Shown here piece by piece: positions 13,629-24,578 of a stretch of 64,000 nt of DNA. The stretch spans positions 248,001 to 312,000 of the forward strand of contig CP145426.1 of assembly GCA_036867785.1 (NCBI GenBank). Reading direction: 5' to 3'. The notes under the pieces were generated by a model. That model did no database searches. It was not told the origin of the DNA and worked only from the letters and a program-made list of their open reading frames with translations. Within the stretch, counting starts at the first letter, position 1. Every line of letters starts with the position of its first letter. The position numbers and the translations under genes were made by a program. The DNA is from Plasmodiophora brassicae. Taxonomy: Eukaryota > Endomyxa: Phytomyxea > Phytomyxea > Plasmodiophorida.

Positions 13629-15716
13629 ATGCATTGCGACAAGTGCCGGGCGCAGAACGATGTGCGAGCCCTGAAGCTGCCCTCCCATTGTCGGGACTGC
13701 TCGGTGCCCACCGCTCGCGGGGACACGCTGTGTCCATCATGCTCGCGGGACACGGTACGCTGCCAGTACTGCCGGTCGCATTCTGTCAGCTCATCAGGAA
13801 TGCCGGGGTCCACACCAATGCCTTCAAGCGGCCCTGCCGAACTTCAGCCAATGCCCCGGCTACACCTGCTGCAGGCCCTGTTCGACCATTACGGGAAAGA
13901 CGGCCGCATGACCGACCTTGACTTCAGGAACCTGTACAAACAGTTTAGCCACCTAGATCGCCCGAGGTGCCGGTCGCTCGTCGACATTGCATTCCAGCAG
14001 GTATGGCCGTGCCACAGCAGGTGAAGACTGGATCCGAACAATGTGATGCCAGGTATCCGGCCGACGTGGCGCATCGATCGGGTTCGAGCAATTCGTCGAC
14101 GTTTGCGACCGAGCCTCGGTCATCATGTTCGGGAAGCACGAGAACACGGACGATCTCATGTTCGACACGGAGCTCGTACCGTTACTCGCGCGAATCCGGT
14201 CGCAGAAGGGCCCGAAACGAGTTGGCAACATTCCCAGGGAAGCCGCAGATGTGCTATCATCGAACGAGCGCATGATCAGACGGGTCTACGAACAAGCATG
14301 CAGGCACGACCGGAACCTTGCCGTTGAATCATTTATGGCGTTCTGTCGGAAAGCCGGCATCCTGCCGGAACGACGGACGTTCGCCCAGCTGTCCGAGATC
14401 TTCGAGCAGTGCCACAAAGCGACGTCCAGCACGACGGGCGCATCGATGGCCGAGTTCACCGCCATGCTGGCTGCGATCGCCGACAACGACCCGATCCAGT
14501 TGCATCTCTTGCTGCTGAGAATGTCGGACCATTACTACGTGAGCTTCGACAGGATTGAAGGTGAAATACGTGTGCCAGATTCCCCGCCGAGCTCGCCTGG
14601 GCCATCAACACCGCGGAAGAAGTGGCGTGCGGCACTGGCTGCCATCTTCGACAAATACTGCCGATTAGGGGATACTGGAGGGAAGGCCACCGCCCGGATG
14701 TCGCTGTCCATGGCCCTGCGTTTCATGGCGGATTACAATTCCGTCGCCGACCAGAGGATCGTCCGTCGAGACTTCACATCCGCCCTGTGGAAGGCGCAGA
14801 GCGACCTAAACCACAGCCGGAATTGCATTCGACGAGACACGTTCATATTAGCGATGACCGATCACGCGGCCCAAGTCGCCGACGCCAATGGCAAACCTCT
14901 GCACGACGTTCTCGCTGACATTGAAGCGTCGCTCGATAAGTGCCAGCAACGTCTAGAAGGTGCCGTTCCCGATCCACAGCCGAACCCCCTGCTCGAGGAC
15001 GAAGTCTGCTCGGTCAGTGCCGGTCTTCAACGCCATTCCGGTACACGACTCATCAGGTTTGGAGAGCAGATCCTTCTGGAGAATGAACCGCACCTGCTAG
15101 AGCTGTACAAGGTAAAACGTAGGCCTCGACGTTCAGGATCAGACCTAAATTATCGTTTGTAGAAGTTCGCTGCACATTCGCAACCGCATCAGGTTGGCCT
15201 GCGTTTAACGCAGAATGACTTCGAGCGCCTGTGCGTCGCCTACCACATCATTCCAAACTTGTTGACGGCGCGGCAGCTCGCGTGGATCTGCCGCGACGTC
15301 CGAGCCGGCCGGGAAACCGATACGGGCGGCCCGCTGGACACGGACGAATTCATGGAGGCCATCGCTCGCATCTCGTCCGCCGCCTTCGCTTCAGGTACGC
15401 CTATCGTGCAGCGCGAAGCCGGCACGCCTGACGGGACAGGAGCGTAGGCGTGGTGTTAGGGCGTCGATGCAAAAAGCGGTCGGCAGGCGACCGCTTGCTA
15501 TTGCTACTCGCTTTCATCGACGAGCGGCACGGGGGCGGCATCCTGCCCCGCGACTTCGACGCCCTCGGCCTGCTGCCCAAATCCGAGTCCGACCGCGCCG
15601 CCGAGCAAACCCGGAAGGCGCGCGCCCGGCGCCTGCAGAAGCTCGAGAGGGACATGTGCGGCAGCGCGACGCCGCCCGGTCCCCATCCACCCGCGCCCCA
15701 ACCGTTACCGGAATGA
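13629..15716 (+). CDS. Zinc-ribbon protein with helical/EF-hand-like C-terminal domain, function unknown
   Basis: Four exons give a consistent 639-residue frame: 13629-14000, 14053-15111, 15163-15394 and 15460-15716, with introns of 52, 51 and 65 bp. The N-terminus holds four CxxC pairs (CDKC, CRDC, CPSC, CQYC) within about 50 residues, a likely double zinc ribbon. A middle region (GFEQFVDVCDRAS onward) is helical. The C-terminal block FERLCVAYHIIPNLLTARQL, followed by an LDTDEFMEAIARISSAAF stretch, resembles the paired-helix, EF-hand-like blocks seen in large uncharacterised protist and algal proteins. I see no canonical EF-hand calcium loop. The tail beyond residue 560 is Arg- and Pro-rich. 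I do not recognise a named family. The gene follows the cullin gene by 223 bp in the same orientation. Confidence 0.7.
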
Positions 15717-16056
15717 ACGTCGGCGGCACGGGCCCCCACTGGCCACTCCCAGTGACAGCAAAAAACGTCCCGATGGGCAAAACGATCCGGGTCCAACAGG
15801 ACAAATAACAACGCGGCCAGGCCGACCGTTTTCAACAGACGTCGACCGAAAAGTGGCGCCACGGGGCTCCGGACGCAGTCCGTGGCGGGTGGGCCGCGGA
15901 GCCGGCCCGGACAACGGTGCGTTCGGGAGACGTCGTGGTTGCGCGGGGCGCGCGCGCGGCGCATCCGCTTGGCGTTGTGGGCGGCACCCAGCGGCTGCCC
16001 TGTGACCGGGGGTTTGTCAGAGCGATCGTCGAGGTTCCCCCGGTGGCGTTAGGGAA
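15717..16056. other. Intergenic, nothing recognised
   Basis: About 340 bp between the zinc-ribbon gene and the TALE homeobox gene. It is GC-rich, and open frames on both strands are Arg/Pro-rich shadows. I see no repeat or RNA gene. It presumably holds the homeobox promoter. Confidence 0.4.
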
Positions 16057-16664
16057 ATGGCGTCCAGGGGCTGTGAAGGTTCCCGCACGGTCTGCCAGTA
16101 CCGGTTCCCGGAGCTCCAGGCCGTCGTCAGCGAGCTGATCGAGCAGGCCGAGAGGTTCGCCGACGAGCTCATCCAGGCCAGTAAGACGCAGCGTGAAGCG
16201 GCCACTAGTGGCGCGAAACGGCACCTGCCTAACGATGACGGCAAACCGCAGGTCAAGCGTCGATCTCGGGTGCGCGCCTGCCACTGTCGTTTCCCGTTTC
16301 GAACTGCTGACGCTTCCTTCATAGTTAAAACTGTCTGCAAAGTGCATCCTTCAAGGTATGTGGGCTGCACGTACGCTGGTCTTCGGCGTGTGGTAATGCA
16401 GGTGCATTTCCAGACTGGTTCGAGAGGAACTACGAGTACCCTTATCCGACGCGTGCTGAAAAGGTGAACCGCATACGCATGATGGGTCGCCGTGCCGGTC
16501 AGCGATTGACGCTGCCGCAGATGGCGCTCGTGGAGAAATGCGGCAAGGACGTCACGGCAAGTATGATCACGAACTGGTTCTTCAATGCACGCAAACGCGT
16601 CAACTGGCGCCAGCTTTCTGCACAGGCGGCTGCCTTGAAGGCGGAGAGGCAGCGTCCGCAATGA
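16057..16664 (+). CDS. TALE-class homeodomain transcription factor
   Basis: Four exons join in frame: 16057-16269, 16325-16355 (only 31 bp), 16402-16463 and 16521-16664, with introns of 55, 46 and 57 bp. They encode 149 residues. The homeodomain reads WFERNYEYPYPTRAEK across exon 3, then MALVEKCGKDVTASMITNW and FFNARKRVNW in exon 4. The PYP loop between helices 1 and 2 defines the TALE class, and NWFxNARKR is the DNA-reading helix 3. Reading straight through the last intron would leave 24 spurious residues inside the domain, which supports the splice. Homeodomain position 50, commonly Ile, Gly or Ala in TALE proteins, appears to be Phe. The N-terminal 70 residues are helical with a basic stretch (KRHLPNDDGKPQVKRRSR). 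I see no MEIS/KNOX or PBC domain. Confidence 0.87.
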
Positions 16665-17293
16665 CCTCGTTGCACCTAGCAGCACGGCGCGCGGCTCCTC
16701 TTTGTGTCTCTCTTAACCCTATCTAGTACATATTAGCAAACAGCATGTGTCCGCGCACACAGTGTTCTGGCTCGGAAGCGTTGACCTTTGGCAAGCGCTT
16801 TGTTCCACTCAAAACGTTTAAACATGCGTTCACCTCAGCTCCGAGGAGCAGGCCTTTGAGGGTGCACGAGCGGCCTCTGGAAGTTTCGCCCCGAATGGCC
16901 CTTCAGGCCAGCTCCTGTCGTTGTAATCTGGCCACGCCGGCGGCACAGCACCTCGCACCATGGCATCGACAGCGTCGCGGCCACCGACGGTGGACGGTAC
17001 GGGCGTAGCATGTCGCGAGCGCGTCAGCCCTCTGTCCATATTCCTGGACGACCTGGGCGGGTTTCCGTCCGTTTCGTCTCCTTCTGGTCCAGGCGCCTCC
17101 GTCGCGCCGTTCCGTTGTATTGGCGGGACTGCGCTGGAACGGCACCGGTTCCACGTTTAAAAGACAACCCTTTTTTCTGTTCAAGTTTCAAAACCGTCCG
17201 CGCCAACACGAACACCGCGCGCGAATGCAGTTGGCGTCGTCGCGTCGGGCGTAGCGTGACGACCATTGGGTTGTGCGGCTGGGCAGGGACGTG

Positions 17294-18006
17294 ATGTGGC
17301 AGCGGTTCCTGTCGCCGACGGCGTCGTCGTCGTCGTCGTCGCGGATCCTGTCGTCGCCGGAGATCAGGGACTACCATGGCCACGTGAAGCGGCAGGCGCT
17401 GGCGCTGCAGTTCAAGAAGCTGAAGGAGCCGCCGTCCGGCATGTATATCGTGCCGGACCTCGACCGGTCGCACGTCTGGCACGGCGTTATCTTTGTCCAC
17501 GGCGGCGTGTATGCCCGAGGGATATTCAAGTTCGTCATCGAGTTCCCGGGATCGTTTCCGGAAACGAGCCCGTAGGGCATTCGATTGCTTCCGACTCGTC
17601 GTGCTCTAACGCGTCCACAAGGACTGTCCGTTTCACGTCGCAGATGTTCCATCCGATGATCGACGCGAAGACTGGCAAGCTGGACGTATCGCTAGTCGAA
17701 ACGTTCTGGCAGCCCAATTTCGATGCGATCGTCGTCGTCAACTTCGTGAAGAAGGTCTTTTATGACACACAGTTGTGGACCGAGGACGGCAACGGGCGCG
17801 GCAATCCGGAAGCGCGAACCCTGTTCCTGCAGTCGAACAGCAAGTTCGTGGCCCGCGTGTCCAAATGCGTGTCCCTGTCTAAAGATCGCCTGTACGTCAA
17901 CGAGACGAACTCCAGCATCGAGTTCTCACGGCCGACCGAAGAGCATCAGCGAGCCTGGGACAGCGTTCAGTCTGGCGAGGACCCGCGGCAATGGCTGAGA
18001 CAGTAA
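17294..18006 (+). CDS. AKTIP: AKTIP/FTS-like inactive E2 (UEV) protein
   Basis: Two exons (17294-17571 and 17622-18006, 50-bp intron) encode 220 residues. The UBC fold reads PPSGMYIVPDLDR, WHGVIFVHGGVYARGIFKF, FPGSFPETSPTVRFTSQMFH and PMIDAKTGKLDV, then the helix NFVKKVFYD and a C-terminal helix ending WLRQ. The phrase HPMID..GKLDV is characteristic of AKTIP/FTS rather than active E2 enzymes, and the catalytic cysteine that would follow is absent. In animals and fungi FTS joins HOOK and FHIP to link endosomal cargo to dynein; that role here is inferred from family. The acceptor at 17621 was chosen over one at 17643 because it keeps the conserved TVRF strand. A Ser run near the N-terminus comes from a TCG triplet repeat. 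Confidence 0.82.
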
Positions 18007-18080
18007 GGCGGGGCCCGTTCAAAATCGGAACTAAACCCGGTAGTATTCTATTCGACAGATTCGCCAGGTGCGGTTTCGGC

Positions 18081-18857
18081 TTACGGCAATGCCTCGATCA
18101 CGTTCGCGACGCCACCAACGCCGAATGCGCCCATCAGGGCGGCAGTCAGGATGTACGATGCGCGCCTCTCGCCGGCGGCAAGCAACCCGATCATGGCGCC
18201 GACGATCTGCAGAATGATGGACAGCACCATCGCCATGCGCTGCGACATGCCAAACCGCGCAGACAGAGCGGTGGCGGGTCGGTGCACCGTGAAGTAGACG
18301 AGCCCCGTCACAACGCCTGCCCATGGTCCAAGACCAACCGCCAGGCTTGCGATCGTGGACGCCGCCCCCTGGCTTGTCAGGCCGAAGCCCCAGGCGAGGA
18401 GCATGCGAAACGGGTTGTCCGTGTTTGAGCCGGCCAGGCTGTTCGCCAGCGACCTGCTAACGACGTTGGCGGCCATCAGCAGCAGGAACATGGTCGGGCC
18501 GACGATAGCACCGAGTTTCGCTGGCCACTCCACGTCGCTCTTGCATTGCGTTAGCGCACAGGACGACGAGGTTGTGCCACAGAACCCAAGGAACGCGTAC
18601 GCGAGCCCGCTGAAGATCAGCGCCCACCACGACAGTAGCCGCGAATCGTGCCGGTCAGTATGGCTCCCGACAGGGGCCGGCAGCTCGAAATCGGTCACCT
18701 CGGCAAACGCGAACGCGTCGAACCTGTTGGAGACGCCTACCACGAGCGCCTCGGGCAGCGACGGAACGCGATCCTGCGGGTCGAGCCAGTCGACAGCGGC
18801 CGCGATGGTCATGACCGCGACGAACACAAACGGCACCGTACGGCGCGCACTCGGCAT
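18081..18857 (-). CDS. Multipass membrane protein, family not recognised
   Basis: A single-exon 258-residue frame. I see about six to seven hydrophobic segments: VPFVFVAVMTIAAAVDWL at the N-terminus, LLSWWALIFSGLAYAFLGF, IVGPTMFLLLMAANVV, a long Ala/Gly-rich stretch including GPWAGVVTGLVYFTVH, MVLSIILQIVGAMIGLLAAG and YILTAALMGAFGVGGV. A hydrophilic loop with FRMLL and Asn/Asp residues separates the central segments. Small-residue-rich helices suggest a channel or transporter, but no signature motif is visible. It converges on the AKTIP-like gene with a 74-bp gap. The ATG at 18857 is the first in frame after an upstream stretch that lacks one. Confidence 0.55.
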   Translation of the reverse strand: MPSARRTVPFVFVAVMTIAAAVDWLDPQDRVPSLPEALVVGVSNRFDAFAFAEVTDFELPAPVGSHTDRHDSRLLSWWALIFSGLAYAFLGFCGTTSSSCALTQCKSDVEWPAKLGAIVGPTMFLLLMAANVVSRSLANSLAGSNTDNPFRMLLAWGFGLTSQGAASTIASLAVGLGPWAGVVTGLVYFTVHRPATALSARFGMSQRMAMVLSIILQIVGAMIGLLAAGERRASYILTAALMGAFGVGGVANVIEALP

Positions 18858-19051
18858 CGGCGTGGGCCGGGACCAAAACGGCAATAATCGGCATGGGCCG
18901 AGGTGGAGGACGGGACGTCGACCCTCCCCAACAGTGGCCCATGTTCCCCGAATCGGTTACGGCCGCCCAGTGGCGCGCTGCTCCGCTTTTGGCGCCCAAC
19001 CCGGCCGGCTTTTCCGCAAAATGCAATGAGGTCCCTAGAGGTGGCGACGAC

Positions 19052-19095
19052 TTGACCCGAGTTGACTTCAAGTCGACTCGAGTCAACTACTGTTA
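19052..19095. repeat. GTCGAC/GTTGAC-rich palindromic stretch, left
   Basis: Repeated GACTTGA, GTTGACTT, AAGTCGACT and GAGTCAAC words form overlapping small palindromes over about 40 bp. A related cluster lies at 19910-20001, on the other side of the Copia fragments. Confidence 0.5.
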
Positions 19096-19099
19096 ATCG

Positions 19100-19912
19100 G
19101 AAGACAATAACGAAGTGAGTACGGCGTTTGCGCAACGGCACGGTGGACGTTACAGTGGCGACGTAGTCGCCGACGACGTAACGGCTGCCAACGGCGGCGA
19201 GCGCGGAGTTTCGGAGTGCGTGACGGCGTGCTGCAGGCATGTGCTGCTGGTTGTACTGGACATGTTGTTTGACACGCCCCCTCCAGCAGCACACGCCCTG
19301 GTACCGGTGTCGATGATGCCGGCCAGGATCAGGTTCGCGTGATAAGAAGTGCTGAGGGCGGGCTTCGTCAGGTGGTCGGCCGCCATCTCGGCGGACGGGC
19401 ACTTGTGGACCACAATCAGACCGGCCTCGACTGCCTCTATGGTGTAGTGGAACTGGACCTCGATATCCTTCGTTTGATCGTCCATCCGACGGTAGCCAGA
19501 CCAGGCCTTCGCTCCTTGGTTGTCTTCGTGTACGATCCTCGGATCCGGACACGCGACGTTCCCGTTCCGGTCATATCATTCTGCTGGCCGGCGGTCCCGT
19601 GCACTGGCAGTCGCGACGCCAGGACCTAGGCGCCGTTAAGGTTAGTCTGTCGTCAACGCACGCTGAGATCAAATCGCTCTGCGCCGTTACCCGTCAGCTG
19701 GCCTGGATCCGGTCGTTCCTGGCGGAGATCGGCTTCCCGCGTCCCGGTCCGACGATCGTACACGAAGACAACCAAGGAGCGAAGGCCTGGTCTGGCTACC
19801 GTCGGATGGACGATCGAACGAAGGATATCGAGGTCCAGTTCCACTACACCAGAGAGGCAGTCGAGGCCGGTCTGATTGTGGTCCACAAGTGCCCGTCCGC
19901 CGCAGCAGCTTT
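19100..19912. mobile_element. Ty1/Copia retrotransposon fossil: two RNase H-region fragments head to head
   Basis: The minus strand of about 19310-19550 and the plus strand of about 19620-19905 both encode the C-terminal RNase H part of a Copia polyprotein. Shared phrases are DIEVQFHY, EAVEAGLIVVHKCPS and, in the left piece, AADHLTKPALS. The common parts (about 19393-19537 and 19754-19898) form an inverted repeat with a spacer of roughly 215 bp. No LTRs, gag, protease, integrase or full reverse transcriptase are visible here. This is a broken, old remnant. Confidence 0.75.
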
Positions 19913-20001
19913 GTCGACTTGACCGACTTGGGCTATTCTCCAAGTCGACTTGAGCGACTTGATGTTTCTACCAAGTCGACTTGAGTCGACTGGAGTCGTC
20001 A
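19910..20001. repeat. AAGTCGACTTGAG-type tandem palindromes, right
   Basis: About 90 bp with three to four copies of (A)AGTCGACTTGA(G) separated by 15-25 bp. Each copy contains the self-complementary core AAGTCGACTT. It is related to the cluster at 19052-19095, so the two bracket the Copia fragments. Confidence 0.6.
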
Positions 20002-20280
20002 GTTTACCGTACCAGCATCCTCTGGGTGATATCAACCATTTTGCAGGCCTTCTATGGCCCTTGACATGGCCACAGGGGCGGAGCTGCCGCGCCGGGGCGC
20101 TCTGACAGCCTGCGGATCACTGCGGGCGGAGTACGGACTGGGACGTGAAACTGTAGAAGTCTCTGCCGCCTGTGCCCCCTGCGATCGCGTGTGGCTTGGC
20201 TCTCCGACCAGCGTTCAGCGGCCGTTTTCACTTGTCAGTTGTGATTTACTGATACAGAGCAACCGCTACCATCTGTCAAA

Positions 20281-21512
20281 ATGGCGTCTCCTGCAGAGAG
20301 CAATACAGCTGATGTTCGTGGTTGTGGAAGAACGTGGCAACGATGACGATCATCCGGAGTCTGAAGTTGAGGTTCGTGCGCTCAAGTCGGACGTTTGGGC
20401 ACATATCGAGGAGACTGAGGAGAGCGGCATCGTTACGTGGAGGTGCAGACATTGCAAAGCTGCTAAAATCGCGAAGGTAACGCAATCCGTCTACGTTCCA
20501 GTAAATGTACAGCCTAACCACTATTTCAGACGTGGAGAACAAAGAATACTTACACTTTCCGTGAACACCTCAAGAAGAAGCATCCTGGTGTATACCAGTC
20601 TGATGTTCGACAAACCAAACTAACGGATGGTTTCGTCAAGACGAAGCGGAAGAAACCTGATGGCGTTAAACTTGATTAGCGCTCGGCAGGACCGAATCAA
20701 TGTCAACCTACTCAATTTCATCATCAATTCTTCGCAAGCGTTCAGTATCGTCGAATAAGATGATTTCGTCGAGTTTTACGCCTCACTGGAGCCGGCTTAA
20801 TTACGAGCTTCCGTCCCGCCAGTCAATCCGCGACTGGGTACTCAAGCGATGGCAGCAGACACGGGATCGCGTTCGCGCTCTTGTGAACTCTGGTACTGAA
20901 GATCGAAAGTGCAGTATTACTACCGACATGTGGACTTCTGCTGCTAAACGAGGTATTCAAGCTTGGGTGTATTCTTTTCTCACATGTCGTTTGACGAAGC
21001 CACTACAGGATATATGGCAATTACTCTTCACTACCTGGACAACGAATGGTACATGGTATCCATTCTGATCGGGTTTGTTCGTGTGCTGTATCCACACACA
21101 GCGGGTCGTCTCGCCGCTGCCCTCTTCCGATCCATTTTCGAATTCTCTCCAGACCTACTCAAGTCGATTTGGACCATAACAACTGACAATGCTTCCACAA
21201 ATCCTGCAATGGCAATTGAGTACAACAATATGCTCTCCGACTATCTGGCGATGCGCAGTGATGAAACGAATCCCGAATCAGCTGACGACGAATACTGTGA
21301 AGGACTTCTGGACGATTCCTACGACCCTGACATTGAACCCCGCGTGTCGCTGGTGTGGTGCTTCGCCCATGTTCTCCAAGTTGCCATCAAGGACGGGCTT
21401 CAGAAGGTTGTTCCTGTGGACACCGCAATCGGCCGTATTCGTGACACCGTTAAAAAGTGACAGATTCCCGCAAGCTGTTTGAGACTTTTCAGGTATGTCC
21501 TTCGGATTCCCA
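20281..21512 (+). mobile_element. hAT-superfamily DNA transposon remnant (BED finger plus transposase)
   Basis: An N-terminal BED-type zinc finger is visible: DVWAHIEETEESGIVTWRCR then HCK near 20390-20460, and after a probable intron TFREHLKKKHPGVYQSD near 20550-20610. The transposase core follows with RQSIRDWVLKRW, ITTDMWTS, GYMAITLHYLDNEWYM, TITTDNASTNPAM and SLVWCFAHVLQVAIKDGL (to 21400), the usual hAT order around the catalytic Asp region and the RCxAH block. Several frame changes and stops separate the pieces, so it is not intact even allowing for introns. The C-terminal dimerisation domain is missing: the sequence folds back at 21512. No terminal inverted repeats or 8-bp target duplication were recognised. 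Confidence 0.75.
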
Positions 21513-21817
21513 CATCGAGCACGATGTCCACCCGTCCGGCATTGAGTTCAGTGCACAAATCCTATGTAAAATGTTTTAGAATTGGACTTGGGCAAATATA
21601 TGGGAATCCGAAGGACATACCTGAAAAGTCTCAAACAGCTTGCGGGAATCTGTCACTTTTTTAACGGTGTCACGAATACGGCCGATTGCGGTGTCCACAG
21701 GAACAACCTTCTGAAGCCCGTCCTTGATGGCAACTTCGAGGACATGCGCGAAGCACCGCACCAGCGACACGCGGGCTTCAATGTCAGGGTCGTAGGAATC
21801 GTCCAGAAGTCCTTCAC
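21296..21817. repeat. Fold-back inverted duplication of hAT segment
   Basis: 21296-21512 and 21601-21817 are inverted copies of 217 bp each with an 88-bp spacer. The coordinates pair exactly with no net indel, but the arms differ by substitutions. For example the plus-strand phrase LVWCFAHVLQVA reads LVRCFAHVLEVA in the inverted copy. Confidence 0.85.
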
Positions 21818-21856
21818 TGACGTCGAAGGGGATCTGAGATCCCCTTCGACGTCAGT
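21816..21856. repeat. Perfect 41-bp palindrome
   Basis: Two 20-bp arms around a single G (ACTGACGTCGAAGGGGATCT, G, then its exact complement). It starts on the last bases of the right hAT fold-back arm, so it looks like a second, newer reversal stacked on the first. Confidence 0.85.
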
Positions 21857-22370
21857 AGGCCAGCAGATCTCCTTTGCTCCTACAACGCCATTTTAGCGCA
21901 GCTGGCAATAGAGATGACGTCGTCGCATAAGGGTAAGTTCGACCTGTTCCCCTGCGACGAGTCGTCCGTAGTCGAGGACGGGGGATAAGAGGACGCAGCG
22001 AGCTAGAAGCTCTGGCAAGCGGCTGCCTGGACCAAGTGTTTCCCCGTCGAACAGACGACCGTTTTCGATTGCAGCGCACACACGAAAACGTACAGAACTG
22101 GTCCATACTTGAACTCAATGCCATTGACGTGTCGCGATCGAAAACAACGTTGGAGAGCGTCGCGGGAGACTGTTCAAGTTCGAGAGCGCCTTGCTCCGGA
22201 CCCACGTTTGGCACCACGGCCTAAGGGTACTCTAGCCGAAGCGGCAGTGTCACGTGCCTGCGATATACCTAGACCATAATATGTCTGCAGGCGATAAATG
22301 TGGTACCGGGTTCTAAAGACGTGATCAGATTGCAAAAAAAAGGACGGTGGACGGTACCGAGTGGTCGACG
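21857..22370. other. Intergenic, nothing firm recognised
   Basis: About 510 bp between the fold-back and bleomycin hydrolase. The minus-strand frame 21852-22217 has low-complexity Arg/Ser content and no recognisable domain. A run of eight A lies near 22334, about 35 bp before the hydrolase ATG. Confidence 0.35.
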
Positions 22371-24478
22371 ATGGCGGTGGTGACGGCGGGCTCGCCAGGC
22401 GCAGTCGACGATGCGACGATCGAGCAGTGGCATGCCGCGTACGCCAGCAACGATAAGAACCTGCTGGCGACGAACGCAGTCTGCGTGTCGGATGTGGCCG
22501 ATGTGGGTGCGCATCGTATGGGCGGGGGGCGTCACGCCCGGTCGACTCAGTGACGCTGGCGTAGGTGCTGCTGAACCGAGATTCGGTTGTCGACAATACC
22601 GACGTCGAGTTCGACCACCGCATGCAATACGATGAGGCCAAGGCGACGGATCAGAAGAGCACGGTCGGCTGCTCCGCTTCATACTCCCGGTCTGCAGGGC
22701 AACCCGTCTGACGTGTACTACTAATGGCGCAGGGTCGTTGCTGGATATTTGCGGCAACGAACGTGATTCGTCTGCACTTCATCAAGAAATTCGGGTTGAG
22801 TGACAGGTCGGCACCGGTGGCCTTTCTGAATTCGTGTCCGATGTCGTCGTGCTCAAACCCTTCGTTGCCAGTTTCGAATTCTCCCAGCCGTACCTGTTCT
22901 TCTGGGACAAGCTCGAGAAGGCAAAGTAGGAGCAACAGCGTTTGGACCTGAACGCTCCGGTGTACTTAGTATTCCCGCAATAGTTATTTCCTCGAGAGCA
23001 TCATCAAGACCCGCTCGGAACCGTTGGATTCCCGCCTGGTGCATCACCTTCTGTCGACGCCCAGTTAGTTTGTCGGTGCGATCTGCGACGCGCCATCGGT
23101 CTGATCCACGGCGCTCTCCAGTCAATGATGGCGGCCAGTACGATATGATTATTAACCTCATATCGAAACATGGTACGGTACCTGGTGCGCGTTCAGCGAA
23201 GGTCGTATCGGTGAGATCATCTCCTGTGCAGGCCTTGTTCCCAAATCCGCGTTTCCGGAATCCAAGCACAGCTGCAATTCGCGCCGCATGAACCAGATCA
23301 TTATCACAAAGCTGCGGGAGTTCGCCCAAGTGCTCCGGGACGCCAGCAAGGCCTCGGATGAGAGCGCCTTGCGTGCCATCAAGTCGAAGCAGATGTCGGA
23401 AATTTATTCAATTATGTGCATCTTCTTTGGGATCCCTCCGAAACAGTTTACGTGGTATGTGTTGTTCTCGACCTCTGCCGTGCCGCTGTCGCTCAGCACT
23501 TCCAGGTCGTTTCGCAACAAGGAAAAGAAATACGTCGAGCACCCGAAGCTGACTCCGCTTACATTTGTGGGCCAGCTGATTGACTTTGATGTCACCGATA
23601 TGGTCTCGCTGATTAGGTTGGTTTTCGTCCATGTTTGGGTCGCGTGCCGTCGCTGACTGTCGCTCCAAAGTGACCCGAGGAATCCATACTACAAGCTGTA
23701 CACTGTTGACTATCTCGGCAACGTTGTTGGAGGTCGCGATGTACGATACAGTATGATGTCGTTGTGTGCCACCCCGCTGCGTATCGTCGATTTATCTTCG
23801 TCGTTAGTTAATGTCCCCATTGAGGTCCTGAACGAACTGGCGGCGAGGTCCATCGAGGGCGGAGAGCCCGTGTGGTTTGGATGCGATGTCGGCAAGCACT
23901 TCCACCGCGAAATGCATGTCATGGATCTGGGTATGGGACGGTGACGTTTCTCATGGGATTGCGCACCTGACGCCCGCCCTCTGTCCAGGCATCTTCAATT
24001 ACAATCTCGTCTTCAACACCAAGTTTAATCAGAACCGAGAGCAACGGCTCCGCTATGGGCAGGTTCGAACTTGTCGGAGACACGCCTTTCCGCAGGTCGT
24101 TGACGCCTGAATCATTGCAGTCACTGATGACGCATGCCATGGTTTTCAACGCGTTCCATGGTGAAGTCGGCAACGTGTCGAGGTGGCGTGTGGAGAACAG
24201 CTGGAGTGACAAGAACAACAAGGTGTGTCACCTGTTTACGCTCTGCTAACGTCACTCACCCGAATCTGTTCGACAGGGGTTTGCGACGATGACCAACGAT
24301 TGGTTCAACGAATATGGTCTGCTCCGTCGTCCAGTGACAGGACGTTCACTGACCCTGTCGTCTAGTCTACCAAATTGTTGTCAACAAGTCGTTACTGTCA
24401 CCTGAAATCCTCGCGGTGTACGATCAGGTTCCCACCGTGTTGCCTCCATGGGATCCTATGGGCAGTTTAGCCAACTGA
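22371..24478 (+). CDS. BLMH: Bleomycin hydrolase, papain-family aminopeptidase (C1B)
   Basis: A multi-exon gene. Exon 1 (22371-22478) reads AAYASNDKNLLATNA; after an 86-bp intron comes VLLNRDSVVDNTDVEFDHR and DQKS, then GRCWIFAATNVIRLHFIKKF with the catalytic Cys at about 22736. Later blocks are FEFSQPYLFFWDKLEKAK, NDGGQYDMIINLISKHG, MNQIIITKLREF, PLTFVGQLIDFDV, NDPRNPYYKLYTVDYLGN, EPVWFGCDVGKHFH, then MTHAMVFNAFH (catalytic His, about 24130) and WRVENSWSDKNNKGF (catalytic Asn, about 24197). It ends PPWDPMGSLAN at 24478. All three catalytic residues and the QKS..GRCW context are present. The family forms a cytosolic hexamer that trims peptides, degrades homocysteine thiolactone and inactivates bleomycin. 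About eight introns are needed; the intron before GRCW has an ordinary GT start but a weak donor. Confidence 0.92.
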
Positions 24479-24578
24479 CGTTCCTGTACAAAAAGCACAA
24501 GCGCTACTGCCCGAGGACAGAGGGCCATGCGTACACGACCAATAGACGGGGGACACCAAATGACCATGCACAGAATTA

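Noticed and set aside
15401-16347. Long minus-strand open frames opposite the zinc-ribbon gene end and the homeobox start
   Set aside because: Arg/Pro/Ala-rich shadows of GC-rich coding DNA with no domain.
17315-17345. TCG triplet run as a regulatory repeat
   Set aside because: It lies in frame in the AKTIP-like first exon and simply encodes a Ser run.
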